This document shows, piece after piece, positions 33,755-64,000 of a stretch of DNA of 64,000 nucleotides. Every line of letters begins with the position of its first letter. Positions within the stretch are counted from its first letter, which is position 1. A program made the translations under genes and the position numbers. The stretch spans positions 10,722,259 to 10,786,258 of the forward strand of contig NC_135559.1 in the NCBI RefSeq assembly GCF_964340395.1. The letters run 5' to 3'. Source of the stretch: Glandiceps talaboti (lineage: Eukaryota > Hemichordata > Enteropneusta > Spengelidae). The notes under the pieces are model-generated. The model did no database searches and was not told the DNA's origin. It was given only the letters and a program-made list of their open reading frames with translations.

Positions 33755-34205
33755 GCCCACCTAGTAAAGCTTGCTTTCACTTACCATTGGTGAACTCTCA
33801 ACTACTAGTGCTTAGCTCCCACTTACCCAAGCTTGGCTGTGACCAACCAGAGTTGTTCACCAACCTTTGCTTAGCTCCCACCTACCTATATTAAAGCTGG
33901 GCTCTCACCTGCTTACTTGTTCACCTACCTTTGCTGAGCTCCCACCTTTAATGGCTGTTCACCTACCATTGCTGACCTCCAAATTATTGATAATTAGCTC
34001 CCACCTACCCAAGCTGGGCTCTCACCAACCAAAGTTGTTCAAACACCTACCTTTGCTTAGCTCCCACCTACCCAATATATGAAAGCTGGGCTCTGACCTG
34101 CTTAAGTTGTTCACCTACCATTGCTGAGCTCCCACCTACCTATATTAAAGCTGAGCTCCCACCGTTCATAGCTGTTCACCTACCATAGCTCCCACCTTCC
34201 ATAGC
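33755..34205. repeat. Second degenerate array (CTCCCACCTACC)
   Basis: Pyrimidine-rich units with AGCTCCCACCTACC, AAGCTGGGCTCTCACC and GTTGTTCACCTACC alternate with irregular spacing. It directly follows the 59-bp array and differs in sequence. Confidence 0.85.
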
Positions 34206-36461
34206 TTTGCATCATATTGTAGTTATGATATCCTGATATATGAGCACATTATTGACAACTCAATTTGTTGAACTAAAGAGATTTTTAATTTTCCTTACCA
34301 GAGTCATTATTTACAATATTCAACTGTCTAGCATAGAAAGAGGCTTCAAGAACTCCATCATTCTGTTTCAGTATTTTTCATTTTGTATTTATAAATATTT
34401 CAATATGTAACTTAGTTTTTCATAGTATTCTAAAATTTCTTGTTTAGTATTACTGTTAATTGCTGTTTGTAATATTAAAGTGTATGAAACTTAAACAATC
34501 TAGCATTATACATTGTTGACAATTTACATTCTTGTTTGCCAAAGAAAATGTAAAAGAGGCTTTAATTTTGTGAAAATCAGGTGTTATTATATTTGGTACA
34601 GAGCTTTTAAGTCAGTAAAGATAAAAATGTATGTTTTATTTTAGCAAGTAAAATATAATACAAAGCAGCCAATTTATTTCACTTTTAAAGAAGGTATAAT
34701 TCTTGGTGCCTGTAATAGCATTTTACCTCAATATGTTTCAGGGTCAAAATTGAACAAAATGATCAACTTGCATGTGTGGAGTGGAAGTTGTGGTGTCAAC
34801 TCAAAAAAAAAACCTAGGTGGTAGAATTGTATTGCTGGTATTGAGAATTATTCACCTTGAACATACAGCTTTATGTGTACAAGTACAGTATCAGAAACTT
34901 TTTGAGGAGGGATAGATACATGGTTACAAACAGTAGTGATTCAGGGCCATGCACATTCTTTTCAGTGTGTCAGTAGGGCATCTTTTCAGGATCAGAACTG
35001 AAATATTTGGTAACATCTGAGAATAATCATTCAATTAAGAAATACATACCATCAAAAGTATAGAAAATGACCCCCACTTCACATCTACGACGTCAGCATC
35101 AGGTACTGTTTCGCCATGACCTTCACTCAGATTCTGAATACAACATTAACTTCATAATATTTACATTTAAAGGTTGTTATGTTTTCAAGCCTTTGTTCTG
35201 TAGCATGACAAATAAATAGCTTTGTTAACTTGTTTTCTATAGAAATATTGTATACAGTATAATATATTCTTATCGTATCTTATCCAATGATTGTTATACT
35301 AATGAAATACATATTATAAATTCTTGGTACTCGAAATATAATTTTAACACCAAGGTGCATTGCAAAAATATAACAAATATTCAATTTCTTTATCAACCCA
35401 TTTATTTCTGTTCTGCTCACTACACATGCATTACTATGGGTGGGCTTGAGAGTAATTGACCTCTTTGTTCAATATTGACTATTTGGAATGATGTAAAATG
35501 CTGTTTGGGAGTACCAAGAATTCGGAAATTTTGTATATACAGTATTACTGTATTGATGTTTACATAGTAGTCTTGATTACTTACAATTTGCTATAATATG
35601 ACTTTGCTCATTCATGCACCAATTGCATTTCTGTTATAATTTATATATACAAAAAAAAACAATGAAACTGTAAATGTTGCATCAAAAAGCTACGTGAAAC
35701 GGTGCAGTAATGTTATGAATATTATATGTAAATTATATAGATTTCGTGTAAAACTTTGTGAAAAGGCTGAAAGGTGTGTTTCTTTATAGCAAAATATTCC
35801 TTGATGCGTGATATTTATATGTTTCTGTGTTGTAAAAGTACATTTAAATATGTTGGATTGTGAGGTGTGCACACTGTAGGTAATTATTAGCCCCAATGGG
35901 TATAGCCCAGAGGGGGCTATATGAATGACGCAGTGCCCATGTTTGTTCATCTATCTGTAGACAACCACATCTCTTACTGCCATAACTCAATTTCAACCAA
36001 ACCTATTACAAATGTCAGGGACTATAGTGTGCATAGTTATGGATGTCATGATGTTACAAACTTGCTTGTGAAATGGGCTGTTTTATGGATAGACAATTTA
36101 ATGTTTATACATCTTATATATATTATATATATCTACTTAAAATATAAAATGGTTTTATATACCTTAATAAATATGATATGTGATGTTCATAAATGTTTTA
36201 CCGGTATACTGATTTTATGTGCAAGCGTGTTTAGTTGATCTCTGAAACTACCTCAGTTAGTACGATGATAATATGTTAGGACTGAAAACTGTTTGATTGA
36301 TTGATCGTGTAATAAATTTTATCTATATTTCCAGTTTTTGAACTGAACTAAATCAAATAAACAATTACAGCCAATTATGATACGTTATGAACAACAAGAT
36401 GCAAGAATTAGGAGATACAATCAATAAGGAAGACTGGTGTTGGGGAGATATCTGTGATCAC

Positions 36462-36610
36462 TCTTAAAAGGGGAACGCCACTCACTCCAGGAAATAAAAA
36501 TGTATTTTCATAAACTTTGGGCTCCCAAAAGTCATTTAATGATTTATCATCACATAGAATTCACGCCATTACCAAGAAACGCCAAATTGAGACAGTTTTT
36601 CGTTTTCATT
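36462..36610. mobile_element. Dispersed repeat family R6, copy 1
   Basis: AAAAGGGGAACGCCACTC, CTCCAGGAAAT and TTTTCATAAACTTTGGG resemble the start of the 48568-48912 element; ATTACCAAGAAACGCC also corresponds. Confidence 0.5.
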
Positions 36611-37066
36611 AACAGAGGTGAATTGTTGCTGTAATGGAGTCAGCAGACATGTATATTAAGTATTTGATGGACACTGAATATTATTTTACTCTTCTCAGAT
36701 GTTATGGCAATGTAACTCAGTCTGTCATTGTGAGTGAGCAAGGGATGGGGATGTATGTGCTTTCACCCTAAACAATCTGAAACCGGAAAATTGATAAGCT
36801 GCCTGTCCGGAGAGAGTGAAGACAATGAAAATTATTTTAATAAAATAATACTCAATAATCAAGAGGTAACAAAAATGAAGGAAAAAATTGCATATTCAAA
36901 CGTCATGATGTTAAATAAGTGGTTTTTATTTTTTTGTCAGTTTTCCATGGCAACATACAAGGATTTCATTTATAGTACATGTAAATACATATGTAAATTC
37001 AGTTAACATGTACTTAGCGAAAAATCTATTATAGTTCAATTGATGTGTGAAATCCAACTGTTACAG

Positions 37067-37390
37067 TTAAAGTGGCCAAATGCATGAGAATTGGGTATTT
37101 TGGATTTTTAATTTATAAAACAAGTATTTTAATACTTGAAAAACATTATGAAATAACATATACCAAGTCCTTGTTTGTAACCCAATACATTGCACAAGCA
37201 TTTTAAAATGTGTAACAAGTTTGTTATTGTATGTATAATAACTTTTTACACAATTTATTGAGTTACAAACAAGGACTTGGTATATATTATTTCACATTGT
37301 GTTTTCAAGTAGAAAAACCTAATAAAGTTCTTTTATAAATTAAAATTTCAAAATAAATACCCAAATGTAATCTATATAGCCCTTTAAAGT
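37067..37390. mobile_element. Long-TIR element family R5, copy 1
   Basis: The ends are TTAAAGTGGCCA and TAGCCCTTTAA. Long inverted arms follow: TACCAAGTCCTTGTTTGTAA in the left half and TTACAAACAAGGACTTGGTA in the right half. A related copy lies at 45100-45335. No coding capacity. Confidence 0.7.
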
Positions 37391-38149
37391 AAGCCAACAT
37401 CTTGCATTGTACACACTTTAATGTTTCAAATATTTCGTTGCAAAGAAATTATGAATGACACTTCACATTTTAAAGACAAAATATTTCAAATTACATAATG
37501 ATATTAATTAAGAGAATAGACGAATTACAATCTATCCTACTGGCCCTGCAAATTTAATCTCATTCATTGCTTATATTATCTTGATTACAGGGCGATTATA
37601 TTTACACATCAAAGCAGGGCTATCCTCCATCTGTGTAATCTACTATATTCCACAGCAACGGTTTTAGTTTGTGTCTAGCTTAGCTTAGTTTACATACAGT
37701 TTTAACCCCTGAGTGCTGGTAAGTATTAACTGAATTCTACTTTGTATATGAGTCAGCTACTTTGTGAGGTTTGATCAGCTTGGTAAATATAGAACTAATT
37801 CTACTCATGAACAACATTTGAAGTGAATCTTTATTCATTATTTATTCAATCTTTATTTATGAATAATATTATGATTGCACTAGGTGTAAACATAGACAAC
37901 TTTGGAGTTTTGTACTCGTTAACTAGAAAGATTATATACATGTAATGCATAAACACACAACTATCTATGGTATGGTATTTGGTTTAATTTAATTTGATTT
38001 AATGTGTATGTTGATATTATATAAAATATTGCTTATTACTTCATCTTCACTATGGTAACTTAAGAGGTACAACTATTTTTCTTAGTTTTTACTAGCCTTA
38101 TAAAGGCTTAAGCATTTAGGGCAGTTGATTAAAATTGTGATATATTCAA

Positions 38150-38178
38150 TTCAATTCAATTCAAAGCCTTTATTGTCC
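38150..38178 (-). mobile_element. Retroposon-like 3' tail
   Basis: On the minus strand GGACAATAAAGGCTTTGAAT runs into TTGAATTGAATTGA repeats. A poly(A)-signal-like AATAAA before a pentamer tail is typical of non-LTR retroposon 3' ends. The body beyond 38178 is not recognised. Confidence 0.4.
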
Positions 38179-39143
38179 ATTAAAATTTCAACATATAATG
38201 GAAAATTTCCTTCTGGCATCTCAGAAATCCCAATATACAAATAAAACGCTATCATAGACAACACACAACCAAACAGACAAATGTACAATAATACTACACA
38301 GTAGTATATAGTTAACCATAAATAGAAATCCACTTAATATTACCACTATTTAAATAGTATTTAGCAAAATTCTTAAAAACATAATAATTAATATTCACAC
38401 AAGTGCGTGTGTTTAAACTGAAATCGGTGCTTTGGCGAACACAATATGCATTGTTGTCTGTGGGCAAGTACTAAGTATCAATTTCTAATCTATTTTAATC
38501 TATTCTATTTTAATCCTACGAAAAACATCTATTAGTCTCTTATTGTTCAATGTACCTAAAAAGGTCAATCCACACAATGACATTTAATATACTTGAAAGT
38601 GTTCAGATTTGACGATTGCCGTATATCCAATGATAACAATTTTCAAAGTCTAGACGCGCAGTTTGAAAATGCGAGGCTACCGCATGTCTTCAACATTGTT
38701 CTGAAAGCTGGAGTCTCTTGTTAGCTAGTTGACATGTCGGTTCCAAGATGCATTGCGCGTCTCTCCATACAATGCCATGTACTGTGTACCCGCTAAGGGG
38801 TTTGCATGCGCTACTGGGGGGGGGGGGGGTTGTCACCTGACAGTACCCTGGGTTCACCTGTAAAATCACTGTCTGTCAATGATGGCGTTTTTAGTCCTTG
38901 TTCTATAAAATCAAAGACGTCAACATGTCTTTCCACCATTTCTTGACGAAAATGTTAGTTCGAACGTAATAAGGACAAAACGACAACATAAGCGACGTCC
39001 TCTCGTGCAATGCATCTTGGAACCGGAAAATCGACTATAGCACGCGTCGATGTTTAACTTCGCAGAAGGTCGCGGATGCAGGTTGGAGCTTTGTGTGCTA
39101 TATAGAAGAAGGATTTTACTATGTATTTGTTCCACAACACTAG

Positions 39144-59793
<20,650 letters not shown>

Positions 59794-62159
59794 GAATCGT
59801 TTCCGTCAAGTGACAGTGTGCAAAAAAAAACAGAGTTTGATCCTGTCCAGTACCTACACTGTCTGAATATCCTTTCAGATATGATTTGAATGTGGAATGA
59901 CCATGCATATAACTAGAAGAAAACAACCAATCACATCTCAATACGTGTATGAATACCATCATGCAGTTTAAGCTTTCTTGTTATGAACTCCTAGTCTTTG
60001 CTGAACTTTAAATTATTCACGCATTTTATTAACATTTGCAAAACAAACTATTTCTGAAGCACGACGGATTATGCATTTTGAGGACACTAAGAAAGTTAAG
60101 GTTCACTACATCTTGTAATTCAGAATTGATTCATTTATATTTTATAGAATATGTATACCGATGAAATATATATGATATTAAGATGTCATTTAAAGCTTGA
60201 TTGCTCCCCTTAGAATATAAAGTTCACAGATGTGTTGAAATTGCCGAACCGTGAGAGATTAATCTTATAGGCTCGTACTTTTACAACAACTAACTTTCTA
60301 AGTTGTTCCTTCCATGCATGCTAATGTTAGCAGTTTGTTTTTATGTATAAGATACCAATTCAATGGAACCTGTTGGTAGAAATATTGCGTGATTAATTTG
60401 CAGAACTGGACGGTGAAGTGAGAGTTAGGTAAAAACTGAAGAAAGTATTAATGAAAATGTTTGCCTATTTTGCCCTCCGAGCGTCTGCCATATAGCTATG
60501 TGTTTGTCTGTATTTATGTTCTTTATACATGTTTTGCCTATCGACAAGTACACTGGCCGAAACGCATGGACATATACATGATATATACTCAAGCTACTCT
60601 GCGAAGTGACATGTTCACACCGATGCAAACGGATACACCCAATCTACTCAGCTAAGTTACTTGTTCATTAGCAAAGAACAAGCTCGTCTGTGTCTAGTGG
60701 TCAAAACAGATATCCTTAGAGCTTATAAATATAAGACGCGTTTCTGATCTGGGCACACATGTAGAGTCGCTGTATAGGCTATTAGAGACAAGGATGTTGT
60801 GTTCCATAATTTGCAGAGGATTGTGAGTATATATGGTATGTATGGAAGAAAGTTCTGCAAATACATTGTACTCATTTTAAAGGGTAGCAGAGTGTTCTAA
60901 TTATGATAAAGGTACTGTGATTACTTTTAAACGCAAAAACAGCTACCATTTAATTGCACGACAAGCAAGAATAATATTACATATATATTGTTATGAAGTG
61001 TGAGGTTATCGTACTGTAACAGTACAGATTCTTCTGGGGGTACTTTTCAAACTTTCAGTATTTGTACCAGATTCAGGGCACGGTACCTAAAGTTTGATAA
61101 GATATTAGGCATTATTTGTCACCATGACGAAATGACCAAGACACTTCTTAAAGAGTTGTAGAAAATTACTCTTACCAATGCCTTGTTTGAGATCAACCAA
61201 TTTTGTTGAGTTTCGAACATATTGCTTATAGTGTTGCGATACACAGAGTAGCACACACGAAAATGCATACCAGTAATAAACTACATTACAGAACTGGAAA
61301 TCTCCTGCTGTAAAGTCTCAAAAGTACGGTACAGTATTTGTACGGTGTCAGAAAGTACCCTGTCCCAACTGCGGCTTATCACAAGGTACGTATATTACAC
61401 CCCAAGAGTGTACATGTGTACTTCCCCTTCGACATTTCCTTGTGAATACCAACGTATGTGACCGTACACGTGTTTTCTTATAAGAGAGCTTTCGATATAT
61501 GCTGATGAAAGTACCACATGAAGAAATACTGGAGGAGAAAAAGAATTGTAATGCAACATCTGTGCTATTAGCTGTTACACTGATGTACTGGACATCGTGA
61601 TGCAAAATATACACCATTATTGTTTTTTGTCGATCCATCACAGCCTGAAAAAAGGACACTGTACATGGATATTTGTTTACCTGATATAGTTTCCATTATG
61701 TAACAAGATACGATTAAATTTAAATGACTTGTCGTGGCTATTTCAATAGCTATTAACCTGTACACCCACTTGGCTGTACTCGCGTACACTTACTCTAATA
61801 TTTTTGACAATATTATCAATATTTCATGTTTATTTTTATTAGTCTACATTATTACAATTTAAAAAAACTAATCATCCAGATATAAATTATTTAATACTAA
61901 TTAAGGATGTGAATGAAGATAAAATGTGTATCGTACTTTGAGTTACGACCTCTAGATCTAGTGATGATAAAACGAGTAGAATGCAATGACCAAACTTCAT
62001 GATGGCCTATTTATGCATCACTTAATAAATATATCGTTGTCAGGGACTAAATGACACTAACTTTGTTTCACACGTTGAGGGTGCGCCCTATAATATGAGT
62101 AGAATGCAACGACCAAACTACATGATTGACTTTTTATATCCGTGAATGAGAACATCCCC

Positions 62160-62631
62160 GTTTAGGGAGCCTTCAGTATTTACAGGGGGCGGAGGAAATC
62201 ACAAATGGTCTGTTAAGAAAAACATGACCCTCCCCTTTGTCCCATTTTGTAAAACATGACCCTCCCATGACAATTGCATATACTGAACGTTAATCAATAG
62301 TCCGATTATATTTATACATACAATTTAAATGATTTTGACTCTGTATTAGAAGCAATATTTGTACATATAAAGTGAGAAACAGTAAAAAAAACCTGGCTTG
62401 TGACCTTTCTCTTATAATCATACACAATCTAGTTAGTATTTAAAACGTGCTTCCCATGTTGTGCATACTCTGCCTGATCTGGTCACTTGTAAAAGTTCCC
62501 AGATATCAGTGCCATCATCATCACCTTCGCCTTCAGTATTGCCATTATCAGTGTCACTCTAATCTAACTCACTGTTACTACTTGAGTCTGTACATGTATC
62601 ACTGTCATTGTTCTCTATGACATTCAAAACT

Positions 62632-62683
<52 letters not shown>

Positions 62684-63056
62684 AATCATATTTTAACAAC
62701 AACATTCACGGACAGTGTGAATGATAAGGTGAGATTGTACACTCAACAAAATGCATAGTTTTATTAAACAATTTTCTTACAATAATATGTATTTTTATTT
62801 TTGTATTTTGGCATGTAAAATACTCGTAAAAGTAAATGTTTAGTGCTCATCTCACTTTTACATCTCAAACATACAAAACAGATTGACAATAATTGAATCG
62901 TCAATTTGGTCACAAAACTACGGATTGTAAAATGTGACCCTCCCCCCAAATATTGCAATGCAAAATATGACCCTCCCCCAAGAACAGGTTTGTAAAATGT
63001 GACCCACCCCCTGATTCCTCCGGCCCTCCCTCTTGTAAATACTGAAGGCCCCCTTA
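62160..63056. mobile_element. TIR element of about 0.9 kb (family R7)
   Basis: The left end, GGGAGCCTTCAGTATTTAC followed by GGGGGCGGAGGAA, is matched in inverted form by the right end (TTCCTCCGGCC, then TTGTAAATACTGAAGGCCCC). Inside both ends are sub-repeats like AAAACATGACCCTCCC / AAAATGTGACCCTCCC. It holds a (ATC)n run (62637-62683) and no transposase-like frame, so it is non-autonomous. Confidence 0.78.
62637..62683. repeat. (ATC)n microsatellite
   Basis: About fifteen ATC units inside the R7 element. Confidence 0.95.
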
Positions 63057-64000
63057 TATTAATAAGTTACTTATCTTAATTTGCAAGGAAAGGAATCCAC
63101 GTCGCAGTTACCACCGCTTTGTGTTTTTCGATATAAAAGAAAGTTAGTTGCATTCAATCATAATACAAATGTTACCGTTGAGGGCAGTGCTAGTAACGCG
63201 CAACCAGAGGGGGTAATTAGTTGAGGTAACTTCACTGTGAACTTTGACCCAGTTCAGTTCTGAACCTCCAGTCGAATTAGCCAGTTATTGTTCACAGCTT
63301 GTGTTGCTTTTAATTAAATCTCAACAAATTTCATCAAGTTTTTGCAGTCACTCCTGAAGACTATCAGATGCGTCTACTGTTGTCAATAATGTGCTCATAT
63401 GTCAGGTTTAAATTATATAGACTGGCACTATCACATGTATCATGTTTGGGATACAATGTGTCTGAAACTTGAGGGAAACTGTGAACGACGAACTGATAAA
63501 CATCATAAAATTCATTCTGAACATTTCAACCCGCACCCTGTCTCCAAAATGCTATTCATCGCATTAAACCAGAAAAATGGGAGCATATTACCAGGAATGA
63601 AATTCCTTACCCTTTACTGAGTCCCAAGCAAGCACACGGCCGAAAACATCGTATGGCGTGACCTTCGCGATCGAAAGTGTGACCCTTGCACATGATCGGA
63701 TTCACGCTCGGATGTCACAATTTATTGTAACAGCGCCCCCACCAGTCACTTTCATTTTCCCTCATATTATTTTCCATCATTGATAATGTCTCAAATTTGG
63801 CCTTATACTAAATAAGGCCATCCTAATAAAAAAAAATCAACAATTTGCGATCGGACCTGAATAAATTAAATGAGTTGTCATGTTCTCGATTTTTGGTCAT
63901 TCTTCTGTAATTTTTTCACAGACAAATTGAATACACATTCAATTTGCAATGTAACATTTTTTTTTCAATTTGGTATACAGCCACACACATGTACAGGCAG

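Larger units (their letters stand above)
32766..39143. other. Tail-to-tail intergenic region
   Basis: The 3'UTRs of both genes must lie here. It begins with two satellite arrays (32985-34205). Candidate poly(A) signals are ATTAAA at 34474-34479 and AATAAA at 35211-35216 (plus), and ATTAAA at 38583-38588 (minus). 35885-36240 contains a short hairpin (TATAGCCC..GGGGGCTATA) and an open frame without recognisable domains. Two TIR-type repeats (36462-36610, 37067-37390) and a retroposon tail (38150-38178) follow. No third gene is recognised. Confidence 0.6.
59794..64000. other. Upstream flank of the channel gene
   Basis: This region must include the promoter and 5'UTR of the minus-strand channel gene, but no convincing TATA box or initiator can be assigned. 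Apart from the TIR element at 62160-63056 and a short duplicated motif (GAGTAGAATGCAA with GACCAAACT near 61974 and 62096), I see no gene. Open frames here are short and lack domains. Confidence 0.6.

Noticed and set aside
35921-36238. 105-codon open frame in the intergenic region
   Set aside because: It overlaps a repeat-like segment and has no domain similarity I recognise; the second half is low-complexity Ile/Tyr.

Overview
The window is metazoan nuclear DNA: intron-rich genes with GT-AG splice sites, AT-rich introns, dense microsatellites and many short dispersed repeats. The gene content (an ABCC5-type transporter, and a degenerin/ENaC channel carrying LDL-receptor class A and eel-fucolectin-type domains) together with the compact repeat style suggests an aquatic invertebrate, perhaps a deuterostome such as a hemichordate, amphioxus or echinoderm. 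The sequence alone does not fix the species.

Layout. 1-10742 is non-coding upstream sequence with MITE-like and foldback repeats and a 113-bp minisatellite just before the first gene. 10780-32765 (+) is a complete 22-coding-exon ABC transporter of the MRP5/ABCC5 type (joined CDS 4845 nt, 1614 residues). 32766-39143 is the tail-to-tail intergenic region, beginning with two satellite arrays. 39144-59793 (-) is a complete 23-coding-exon DEG/ENaC-family channel gene (joined CDS 3777 nt, 1258 residues). 59794-64000 is the upstream flank of that gene and contains an approximately 0.9-kb TIR element. All 45 coding exons were joined by hand; every junction uses GT..AG and the reading frame closes across both genes without a frameshift or internal stop.

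The most remarkable object is the minus-strand channel. Its two ends are ordinary DEG/ENaC: an HG motif before TM1, a post-TM1 FPSVAVCNTN segment, the GHQAKDFILLC and YGNC motifs, a WPS motif, and a TM2 containing DIGGTLGLYIGLS. Between the post-TM1 segment and the finger/palm core it carries about 700 extra extracellular residues: three LDLa modules, three fucolectin (FTP) domains each on two exons, one PAN/apple-like module and a fourth LDLa. All eleven exons encoding this insert are symmetrical class 1-1, which is the hallmark of exon shuffling. I infer a channel with built-in glycan- or ligand-binding modules; I do not recall this architecture being described, but I cannot search.

The two genes converge and share no evident pathway: one is a probable organic-anion/cyclic-nucleotide exporter, the other a probable cation channel. 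The remaining sequence is mostly non-autonomous DNA transposons (including two hAT-like MITEs with perfect 8-bp target duplications), foldback elements, retroposon tails and tandem arrays. No CRISPR, prokaryotic operon, rRNA or intact tRNA gene was seen.
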